From Lysobacteraceae bacterium UBA6001 (lineage in GTDB: Bacteria > Pseudomonadota > Gammaproteobacteria > Xanthomonadales > Xanthomonadaceae), in the NCBI GenBank assembly GCA_002429615.1, contig DJAN01000182.1, positions 1-7,118 of the forward strand: a DNA stretch of 7,118 nt. Direction: 5' to 3'. Made by a program: the position numbers and the translations under genes. Numbering within the stretch: position 1 is the stretch's first letter; each line of letters begins with the position of its first letter. Below the pieces are notes generated by a model. The model saw only the letters and a list, made by a program, of their open reading frames with translations. It was not told the DNA's origin and did not search any database. Below are positions 1 to 5,569 of this stretch, piece after piece.

Positions 1-258
1 GATCTGCCACCCGGCCCGCCACCCGGCCCGCCGCCCGGCCCCTATCCCGCCACCGCGGTCATCGTTCCCTATGGCAGCGTGCAGGTCCACGACGAATGCC
101 ACGCCCTGCCGCAGAATGAAGTCTGCGCACGCTTGAACGACCGTAGATGGGAACTGATCCGCAAGTACAACAGCGGCCTGCAGAGCGAACGCGAGCAGAT
201 GGCACGCGAGCAGCGCGGTATCGACGCGCGCATCGACCAGGATTGCAGCGGTACATGA
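1..258 (+). CDS. C-terminal part of a proline-linker, cysteine-containing protein (probable DUF4124-type paralogue of the next gene)
   Basis: The reading frame is open from base 1 to a TGA at 256-258, giving 85 residues with no start; the gene begins outside the window. The visible part starts with a (PPGP)3 linker at about residues 3-14. A hydrophilic domain follows, with cysteines at residues 33, 42 and 82 spaced C-x8-C-x39-C, and a charged, probably helical stretch (RKYNSGLQSEREQMAREQRG) between the last two. The downstream gene product has the same arrangement: proline-rich linker, then C-x8-C-x40-C. That suggests a tandem duplication, and that the missing N-terminus carries a signal peptide and a DUF4124-like domain; this is inference because that part is not visible. 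The stop overlaps the next ATG as ATGA, so the two are probably co-translated. The function is unknown. An extracytoplasmic location with disulfide-bonded cysteines is plausible. Confidence 0.75.
   Translation, partial: DLPPGPPPGPPPGPYPATAVIVPYGSVQVHDECHALPQNEVCARLNDRRWELIRKYNSGLQSEREQMAREQRGIDARIDQDCSGT
7..42 (+). repeat. Three tandem 12-base units encoding PPGP repeats
   Basis: Two identical units (CCACCCGGCCCG) are followed by a third, CCGCCCGGCCCC, which differs at two positions. All are in frame with the coding region and encode Pro-Pro-Gly-Pro. The repeat may continue to the left of the window edge. Such in-frame units can vary in copy number by slippage and would lengthen or shorten a flexible linker without breaking the gene. 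Confidence 0.7.
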
Positions 259-869
259 AGTGGCTGCTGCCCTGCCTGCTGGCGCTGGCGTGGCCGGCCA
301 GCGCGCAGGAAATCCTGATCTATCGCTGCACCGACGCCCAGGGCCACCTCACCGTGCAGAACCAGCCGTGCCCGAAAGGCAGCCGGCAGGAGAAGCGCAG
401 CATGCAGACGCCCACCGCCGCGCCGCTGCCCGCGATCTCCACCGTGGTGGCGCCGCCACCTCCGCCGCCGGCCGAGGCCAAGCCCGCCGCCGCCCCGGTC
501 GCACCGCCGCCGCCGGTGGTCGAGAAGCCCGCACCGCCAACCCTGTACGACTGCAAGCGCCGCGACGAGACCCGCTATTTCGCCGAGCAGCTGGCCGACA
601 CCAGCTACTGCATGCCGTTGCAGGTCACCGGCCTGGACGGCAATCCGAGCACCGGCGCCGGCGAAGCCTGCGAAGTGGTCAAGGACCGCTGCACCGAGGT
701 CGGCGGCGAGTCACTCTGCAGCGCTTGGCGGCAACGCCTGGAGGAAGCGGAGACGCATTGGCGCTTCGCCACGCCCGAGCATGCCGCCGCCTTGCAGCAG
801 GAATACGCGCGCGTGCGCGACCTGATCGCCGCCAGCAGCTGCGCCGATGGTGCCGCTCAGAAGCCGTAG
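255..869 (+). CDS. Exported DUF4124-like protein with proline-rich linker and cysteine-rich C-terminal domain
   Basis: This is a 204-residue protein. I chose the ATG at 255 because it overlaps the previous stop (ATGA) and begins a good signal peptide: MKWLL, a hydrophobic core, then ASA-QE with cleavage predicted after residue 17. In-frame starts upstream would bury the signal peptide. Residues 22-50 ([19 protein letters not shown] and on) resemble DUF4124, a short domain common in exported proteobacterial proteins, with Cys25 and Cys39 as a likely disulfide pair. Residues 53-96 form a Pro/Ala-rich linker. The C-terminal part has Cys100, 119, 139, 146, 155 and 196; the C146-x8-C155-x40-C196 pattern matches the upstream gene product. 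A weak AGGA lies 12 bases before the start, so translational coupling to the upstream gene is likely. The last 13 bases overlap the end of the convergent reductase gene. The role is unknown, and a periplasmic location is inferred. Confidence 0.88.
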   Translation: MKWLLPCLLALAWPASAQEILIYRCTDAQGHLTVQNQPCPKGSRQEKRSMQTPTAAPLPAISTVVAPPPPPPAEAKPAAAPVAPPPPVVEKPAPPTLYDCKRRDETRYFAEQLADTSYCMPLQVTGLDGNPSTGAGEACEVVKDRCTEVGGESLCSAWRQRLEEAETHWRFATPEHAAALQQEYARVRDLIAASSCADGAAQKP

Positions 870-1633
870 CGCAAGAAGCCGCCGTCCACCGCGATGCATT
901 CGCCAGTGATGTAGCTCGACGCGGGCAGGCACAGGAACGCCACCGCCGCGGCCACTTCCTCCGGCTCGCCAATCCGGCGCATCGGCGTGCGCTCCAGCAC
1001 CTGCTCGTAATAGTCCGGGTCCGACAACGGCCCGGACGTCCGGCGCGTGCGGATGTACCACGGCGCCACCGCGTTGACGCGCACACCGTCCTCGGCCCAT
1101 TCGGCGGCGAGATTGCGGGTCATCTGGTGCATCGCCGCCTTGCTCATGCCGTAGGGCGCGCCACTGCGCACGTGGGTGAGGCCGGAGACGCTGCCAACGT
1201 TGACGATGGCCGAGGTCGCATGCCGGGTCAGCAGCGGATGCGCATAGCGCGAGAGTTCGAACGCCGAGTAGAGGTTGGTCTCGAAGATGCCGCGCCACTC
1301 GTCCTCGGTGTAGTCCACCGCGGCGCGGGTGACGTTGCCGCCCGCGTTGTTGATCAGCAGGTGCAGGCCATCGACATGGTCCTCTACCCAGTCCAGCACC
1401 GCGCGACGGTCCTCCTCGTCGCTGACGTCGGCGGACAGGCCATGCAGCGCGCGCGCGGGAAACTCATCCTGCAGCTCATCGCGCACCTGCTCCAGCATGT
1501 CGGCGTCACGCGCCACCATCAGCACGTCGGCGCCCAGGCCCAGGAGTTCGCGGGTGATCGCCAGGCCGATGCCGGCACTGGCGCCGGTGATCAGGGCGGT
1601 CTGCCCATCCAGTCGCCAACGTTGCTCTGCCAC
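857..1633 (-). CDS. Short-chain dehydrogenase/reductase (SDR), tropinone reductase-like, probably NADP(H)-dependent
   Basis: This 258-residue classical SDR is a cytoplasmic Rossmann-fold oxidoreductase of typical family length. Visible motifs are the cofactor-binding TGASAGIG at residues 16-23, the structural NNAG at 95-98, and the catalytic tetrad Asn120, Ser148, Tyr161 and Lys165 (YGMSK). A PWYIRT segment follows at 191-196 and a conserved C-terminal VDGG at 249-252. The second strand ends in VARD, with Arg42 and no acidic residue at the usual NAD-selecting position, which favours NADP(H). The start is a GTG at 1633 preceded by AAGGGAG about 6 bases upstream, a good ribosome binding site. 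The closest family resemblance is to tropinone-reductase-like SDRs, but substrate specificity in this group does not follow from sequence. The gene is divergent from the small lipoprotein gene and overlaps the DUF4124-like gene by 13 bases at its 3' end. Confidence 0.93.
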   Translation of the reverse strand: MAEQRWRLDGQTALITGASAGIGLAITRELLGLGADVLMVARDADMLEQVRDELQDEFPARALHGLSADVSDEEDRRAVLDWVEDHVDGLHLLINNAGGNVTRAAVDYTEDEWRGIFETNLYSAFELSRYAHPLLTRHATSAIVNVGSVSGLTHVRSGAPYGMSKAAMHQMTRNLAAEWAEDGVRVNAVAPWYIRTRRTSGPLSDPDYYEQVLERTPMRRIGEPEEVAAAVAFLCLPASSYITGECIAVDGGFLRYGF

Positions 1634-1716
1634 GCGTGTCTCCCTTGCGATGTGGTGCGCGGATGCGCGCCGTATACAGGGTTAGGATACCCCCACGCTC
1701 CCGGGAGGCCATGACC
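1634..1716. promoter_or_regulatory. Divergent intergenic region between the SDR and lipoprotein genes
   Basis: This 83-base gap must hold the start signals of two divergent genes. The only AT-richer part is around 1673-1690 (TATACAGGGTTAGGATAC). It contains TATACA and TAGGAT on the plus strand and TATACG and TATCCT on the minus strand as possible -10 elements. I find no convincing -35 at a proper distance for any of them. Clear ribosome binding sites flank the gap: GGGAGG at 1703-1708 for the lipoprotein, and AAGGGAG (complement of about 1640-1646) for the reductase. Confidence 0.35.
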
Positions 1717-1935
1717 ATGAAGCCACGCTCGCTGCTCGTCCCCTGCCTGGCCGTCGCCGTGCTCGGCGCCTGCCAGCGTCCGCCGCCGGCGCCCACCGAA
1801 CAACGCCCGGAGCCGCAGGCCACCGCGCTGCGCGATGCGATGCAGGCGCCGCTGGAGAAGGCCAAGGCCGCGCAGGCGGCAACCGATGCGGCAGCGGCGA
1901 AGCAGGATGCGGATATCGACGCGGCCACGCAGTAG
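1717..1935 (+). CDS. Small alanine-rich lipoprotein
   Basis: This is a 72-residue protein. The start at 1717 is preferred over the in-frame ATG at 1711 because GGGAGG at 1703-1708 sits 8 bases before 1717 but only 2 before 1711. Residues 1-18 form a lipoprotein signal peptide with the lipobox LGAC, so Cys19 is the predicted lipidation site. Residue 20 is Gln rather than Asp, which by the usual +2 rule favours sorting to the outer membrane. A short Pro-rich tether (residues 22-34) is followed by an Ala/Lys/Asp/Gln-rich helix (about 36-72), with no cysteines and no catalytic motif. I do not recognise a family. It is probably a periplasmic-facing anchored helix. It is a single-gene unit, divergent from the reductase and convergent with sppA. 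Confidence 0.8.
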   Translation: MKPRSLLVPCLAVAVLGACQRPPPAPTEQRPEPQATALRDAMQAPLEKAKAAQAATDAAAAKQDADIDAATQ

Positions 1936-1973
1936 GCCGCGTTCGCGCATGACGGACGGCGGAGACCGCACGG

Positions 1974-2051
1974 TCGGGGCTGAAGCCCCTCCCACAGGAC
2001 GGTCGCCGACTCACACGGCCGACATGTGTGTGGGAGGGGCTCACGCCGGCA
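1974..2051. repeat. Inverted pair of REP-like palindromic elements (REPIN-like doublet)
   Basis: Two related units of about 23 bases lie in opposite orientation at 1974-1996 and 2029-2051. Thirteen bases (AGCCCCTCCCACA at 1984-1996) are the exact reverse complement of 2029-2041, separated by 32 bases. The first unit contains its own small hairpin, GGGGC-TGAA-GCCCC (1976-1989). The second is degenerate in that part (GGGGCTCACGCCGG). A GTGGGAGSGGCTTCAGCC-type core is characteristic of dispersed REP elements in Pseudomonas and xanthomonads. Such doublets are usually mobilised in trans by a RAYT (TnpA_REP) enzyme, which is not present in this window. Confidence 0.75.
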
Positions 2052-2062
2052 CCGCCCAAACA

Positions 2063-2090
2063 AAAACGCCGGCCCTGGGGCCGGCGTTTT
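2063..2090. terminator. Bidirectional Rho-independent terminator between the lipoprotein gene and sppA
   Basis: A perfect 12-base inverted repeat (AAAACGCCGGCC / GGCCGGCGTTTT) surrounds the 4-base loop CTGG. The GC-rich core has eight pairs and is flanked by A and T runs, so it can terminate in both directions. The minus-strand transcript gets five U residues (complement of 2062-2066) and the plus-strand transcript four. It lies 20 bases beyond the sppA stop and about 130 bases beyond the lipoprotein stop, so sppA is its main client. Confidence 0.92.
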
Positions 2091-2109
2091 CGTGATGCTG
2101 CTTGCGTGA

Positions 2110-4011
2110 TTACAGCCCGCAGAAGCAGTACGCCAATGCCTTCACCGGCGGACCGCCGGCCTTTGCCTGCTGTACCGCGTCCTCGGCGAAACGCAGCTGC
2201 GTGTCGACCTCCGGCAGCGTGCGCGCCAGCATCACCCGGCCGAGGCCGGACTCGCCCAGCGCCCAGGCGCCAGCCCGGCTGCCGGCAAAGCCGCTCATGA
2301 ACTGCGCGAACGGCGTGGCCTGCTTCTCGATGTAGCGCACGCGGAACTTGTCCTTGCTCAGCTTGGCGCGCGAGGCGGCATCGGCGATGGCGGCCTTCAT
2401 GCCACCCAGCTCGTCGACCAGCCCGCGCTCCTTGGCCTGCGCACCGCTCCACACGCGGCCACGGGCGATCTTGTCGATCGCTTCCACCGGCTGCTTGCGC
2501 GCCTGCGCGACCTTGCCGGTGAAATCGGCATAGCCCTTGTTGATCACCGACTGGATCAGCTGGCCCACCGCCGGGTCCATCGGCTTGGAGATGTCGAACG
2601 CACCGGCGAAGCGGGTCGTGCCCACGCCATCGGTATGCACGCCGATCTTGTCCAGGGTGCGGGTGATGTTCGGGATCATGCCGAAGATGCCGATCGAGCC
2701 GCTGATGGTCGACGGGTCGGCATAGATGCGGTCGGCATTCATGCTGATCCAGTAGCCACCGGAAGCGGCCAGGTCGCCCATCGACACCACCACCGGCTTG
2801 CCGGCGGCCTGCAGGCCCACCACCTCGCGGCGGATCTGCTCGGAAGCGAACACCTCGCCACCGGGCGAATCCACGCGCAGCACGACGGCCTTGACGTCCT
2901 CGTCCTCGCGCGCGGCGCGCAGCAGCGCGGCGGTCGATTCGCCGCCGATGCGGCCGGCCGGCTGGTCGCCCGCGCTGATCTCGCCGGACGCCACCACCAC
3001 CGCCACCTGCGGACGCGAGTCCACCGGCGAACGGCGCGTGTCCAGCTGGGCCAGGTAGGTATCCAGGTCGACGCTGCGGAAGCCTTCGTCGGCATCCTTG
3101 TCGGCCACGCCGCGCTCGGTGAGCAGGCGGTCGACGTCCTCGCGGGTCTTCAGTCCGTCCACCAGCTTCTGCTGCAGCGCGAACTTGGCCAGGTCGCCAC
3201 CGGCCGCCGCCACGCCTTCCGGCAGGGTGTCGATGCCGGCCGCGAGCTGCTGCGCGGTGAGCTTGCGGGCGCTGGCGATGTCGGCCAGATAGCGCTGCCA
3301 CACGTCGTTCATCCAGAACAGGTCGGCTTCCTTGGCATCGGCCGAGGCGGCGTCGAGGATGTACGGCTCGGCGGCGGACTTGTACTCGCCCACGCGGAAC
3401 AGGTGCACGTCCACGCCCAGCTTGTCCTGCAGGCCGGTGCGGAAGTACTGGCGATAGCGCCCCAGGCCTTCCAGCACCAGGCTGCCCATCGGGTCGAGGT
3501 AGACCTCGTTGGCCTGCGCGGCCATCAGGTACTGCCACTGGCTCAGGTTCTCGCCGAAGGCGACGACCTGCTTGCCGGACGCGCGCAGTTCCTGCAGCGC
3601 GGCGGCGACCTCGCGGGTGGAGGCGAAACCGCTGGGCTGCAGCTTGTCCAGGTCGAGCAGCACGCGCTCGATGCGCTTGTCCTGGCGCGCCGCGTCGATC
3701 GCGCGGACCAGGTCACGCAGCTGGATTTCCTCGGCGCCCTTGTCACCCACCGCGCGCGCCAGCGCGCGGCTGACCGGGTCGGCACTGAACTGCTCGACCA
3801 GCTTGCCTTCCGGCGCGATCACCAGGGTGGTGCGATCCATCAGCGGCTTGACGCCGTTGCCGCGCATGGACACCGCGACGAAGAGGATGACGAACAGGAA
3901 CAGCAGGCCGAAAAACACCAGGTTGAGGATCAGCCGCCGGGTGAAATTCATCACGTCCCACAGCCCGACGAAGAAGCTGGCGACGGGTCCGCGACGCACA
4001 GGTTGATTCAT
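2110..4011 (-). CDS. sppA: Signal peptide peptidase SppA, long (67K) type
   Basis: This 633-residue protein is close to the 618 of E. coli SppA. SppA is an inner-membrane serine protease of family S49 that degrades signal peptides after their release from preproteins. A transmembrane anchor lies at about residues 27-48, and the active domains face the periplasm. The N-terminal S49 repeat carries the general base Lys211 (VGEYKSAAEPY). The C-terminal repeat (about 335-550) carries the nucleophile Ser417 (DLAASGGYW) and the conserved DSPGG at 381-385. This Lys/Ser dyad, one residue from each repeat, is the established SppA mechanism. The start is an ATG at 4011 with GGAG six bases upstream; an upstream in-frame TTG at 4032 lacks this support. 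The C-terminus ends unusually in YCFCGL. The gene lies 81 bases downstream of the MATE gene on the same strand and may be co-transcribed with it. A strong terminator follows. Confidence 0.97.
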   Translation of the reverse strand: MNQPVRRGPVASFFVGLWDVMNFTRRLILNLVFFGLLFLFVILFVAVSMRGNGVKPLMDRTTLVIAPEGKLVEQFSADPVSRALARAVGDKGAEEIQLRDLVRAIDAARQDKRIERVLLDLDKLQPSGFASTREVAAALQELRASGKQVVAFGENLSQWQYLMAAQANEVYLDPMGSLVLEGLGRYRQYFRTGLQDKLGVDVHLFRVGEYKSAAEPYILDAASADAKEADLFWMNDVWQRYLADIASARKLTAQQLAAGIDTLPEGVAAAGGDLAKFALQQKLVDGLKTREDVDRLLTERGVADKDADEGFRSVDLDTYLAQLDTRRSPVDSRPQVAVVVASGEISAGDQPAGRIGGESTAALLRAAREDEDVKAVVLRVDSPGGEVFASEQIRREVVGLQAAGKPVVVSMGDLAASGGYWISMNADRIYADPSTISGSIGIFGMIPNITRTLDKIGVHTDGVGTTRFAGAFDISKPMDPAVGQLIQSVINKGYADFTGKVAQARKQPVEAIDKIARGRVWSGAQAKERGLVDELGGMKAAIADAASRAKLSKDKFRVRYIEKQATPFAQFMSGFAGSRAGAWALGESGLGRVMLARTLPEVDTQLRFAEDAVQQAKAGGPPVKALAYCFCGL

Positions 4012-4092
4012 GGAAAGCTCCGTAGAAGGCAAGCACCTTTTGCCACGGATGCCAGCATAACCGCTGGCCCGCGGCCGGGCATGCGCAGGAAG

Positions 4093-5454
4093 TCAGGGTG
4101 ACATCGGCAACGGTCGCCGGCTGCTGGCGCGGAAGCGCAGGCCCATCAGCACGGCGGCGGCGGTCAGGCCGATGATCAGGCCGATCCACATGCCCTGCGG
4201 CCCCCAGCCCAGTCCCAGGCCAAGCCCGGCGCCCAGCGGCATGCCCAGGCCCCAGTAGGCGAACATCGCCAGGAACATCGGCACGCGGGTGTCCTTCAGG
4301 CCGCGCAGCGCGCCGGCGGAAAGCACCTGGATGCCATCCGGGAACTGGAACGTGGCGGCGAACAGCAGCAGGGTCGAGGCCAGCGCGGCCACCGCCATGT
4401 CGTTGGTATAGACGCCGACGATGGCATCGTGGCCCAGCAGCAGCGTGCTGGCCGACAGCGTCTGCGTGCCCAGCACGATGGCGTAGCCGGCCCAGGCGGC
4501 GCGGCGCAGGCCGGCCGCATCGCCACGGCCCACCGCGTAGCCCACCCGCACCGTGGTGGCCTCGGCCACGCCCATCGGGATCATGAAGCACAGCTGGGAG
4601 ACGTTGATGGCGATCTGGTGCGCGGCGGCCTCGGTGGCGCCGAGCCGGCCGATCAGCAGCGCGGTGACGATGAACAGCCCGCCCTCCATCAGCACGGTGA
4701 TGCCGATCGGCAGGCCGGTGCGCAGCAGCTCACCGATCGCACGCAGGCGCGGCCCTTCCAGGTGCGCGAACAGCTGCAGGTGGGCGAAGCGCTTGGCGCG
4801 CCACAGGTAGAGCGCGAACGCGCAGGCCTGCAGCCACATCATCGTCGCCGAGGCGATGCCCAGTCCTTCGGCGCCGTACTCGCGGAAGCCGAGCTTGCCG
4901 TAGGTCAGCACATAGCCCAGCGGCGCCAGCACCAGCAGGCCGCCGAAACCCAGCAGCATGGTCGGCAGGGTCCAGTGCATGCCCTCGCTGAGATAGCGCA
5001 TGCAGAAGAACAGGGTCAGCGCCGGGCCACCCCAGCGCACCGCGTGCAGGAACGCGGTGGCCCCCGGCACGATGTCCGGGGCGATGCCGAAGGTCGGCAG
5101 CAGCGGCGGCACCGCGCTGAGGAAGGCGAACATGATCAGGCCCAGGCCCAGCGCCAGCCACAGTGCCTGGCGGAACAGCGGGCCGATCTCGCCATCGCGG
5201 CCGGCGCCGTGCAGCTGCGAGACCGAGGCGGTCAGCGAGATCAGGGTGCCGATCGGAATCAGCATCGGCAGCCACAGCAGCGCGGTGCCGATGGTGACCG
5301 CGGCCAGGGTGTCGGTGTGGTGGTGGCCGGCGATGACGTTGTCGACGAAGCCGATCAGCCCGGTGGAGACGTGGCCCAGGACCAGCGGCAGGGCGAGCAG
5401 GAAGGTCGCGCGCACTTCGGCGGCGAAGCGCGGCGGGGTAGCGGAGACGGACAT
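4093..5454 (-). CDS. MATE family multidrug efflux transporter, NorM/MdtK-like
   Basis: This 453-residue protein matches the usual length of NorM/MdtK (about 457). It is an integral inner-membrane antiporter with about twelve hydrophobic segments that exports cationic drugs and dyes in exchange for Na+ or H+. Acidic residues conserved in NorM are present: Asp38 in the first segment (GFVDNVIAG), Glu257 in the seventh (LMEGGLF) and Asp373 in the tenth (FPDGIQ). The signatures PMGVAEATTVRVG (293-305) and GALRGLKDTRVPM (381-393) are typical of the family. The ATG at 5454 is the only sensible start; longer in-frame versions would run into the divergent gene. No Shine-Dalgarno sequence is visible before it. 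The gene is divergent from the DUF3667 gene and is followed on the same strand by sppA. The substrate range cannot be read from sequence. Confidence 0.95.
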   Translation of the reverse strand: MSVSATPPRFAAEVRATFLLALPLVLGHVSTGLIGFVDNVIAGHHHTDTLAAVTIGTALLWLPMLIPIGTLISLTASVSQLHGAGRDGEIGPLFRQALWLALGLGLIMFAFLSAVPPLLPTFGIAPDIVPGATAFLHAVRWGGPALTLFFCMRYLSEGMHWTLPTMLLGFGGLLVLAPLGYVLTYGKLGFREYGAEGLGIASATMMWLQACAFALYLWRAKRFAHLQLFAHLEGPRLRAIGELLRTGLPIGITVLMEGGLFIVTALLIGRLGATEAAAHQIAINVSQLCFMIPMGVAEATTVRVGYAVGRGDAAGLRRAAWAGYAIVLGTQTLSASTLLLGHDAIVGVYTNDMAVAALASTLLLFAATFQFPDGIQVLSAGALRGLKDTRVPMFLAMFAYWGLGMPLGAGLGLGLGWGPQGMWIGLIIGLTAAAVLMGLRFRASSRRPLPMSP

Positions 5455-5499
5455 GGGACAGGACGGGCAGCTACTACGGTCGCGCCGGGGGACAGGCGT

Positions 5500-5529
5500 C
5501 TGGCACCGGGTAGTGCGGGCGGCTATCTT
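5500..5529 (+). promoter_or_regulatory. Candidate promoter for the DUF3667 gene, overlapping a possible MATE -10 on the other strand
   Basis: CTGGCA (5500-5505) and TATCTT (5524-5529) are separated by 18 bases, each matching 4 of 6 consensus positions of a sigma-70 promoter, about 40 bases before the DUF3667 ATG. The same AT-rich island reads TAAGAT on the minus strand (complement of 5525-5530), a possible -10 for the MATE gene, but that side lacks a clear -35. The 115-base gap 5455-5569 is otherwise GC-rich with no obvious operator. Confidence 0.35.
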
Positions 5530-5569
5530 ACCCGCGCCTCCCTTGCCCGCCCATGACGGCCCGCCCACG

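Noticed and set aside
7..42. Short direct repeats as a CRISPR array
   Set aside because: The units are contiguous 12-base coding repeats without spacers.
260..1714. Long plus-strand frame running through the DUF4124-like and SDR genes
   Set aside because: It has no recognisable domain and an Arg/Ala/Gly-rich composition. It overlaps two well-supported genes in other frames.
1636..1716. Longer versions of the lipoprotein starting at 1636 or 1711
   Set aside because: The 1636 start places about 27 polar and Arg-rich residues before the signal peptide. The 1711 start is only 2 bases from the ribosome binding site.
1682..3538. Long minus-strand frame covering the lipoprotein gene, the terminator and much of sppA
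   Set aside because: It crosses a strong terminator and is an out-of-frame shadow of sppA with Arg/Gly/Pro-rich composition.
4012..4032. Upstream TTG start for SppA, adding seven residues
   Set aside because: The ATG at 4011 has GGAG at a good distance. The TTG has no such support.
2635..4101. Long plus-strand open frame (488 codons) opposite sppA
   Set aside because: The translation is His/Gln/Gly/Arg-rich low-complexity sequence typical of the antisense of a GC-rich gene. The minus strand encodes a clear SppA with catalytic residues.
4429..5556. Plus-strand open frame opposite the MATE gene
   Set aside because: The Gln/Arg/His/Ala-rich composition is that of an antisense shadow. The minus strand carries all MATE signatures.
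5000..5569. N-terminal extension of the DUF3667 protein
   Set aside because: It would lie antisense inside the MATE gene. The zinc ribbon starts just after the ATG at 5570.
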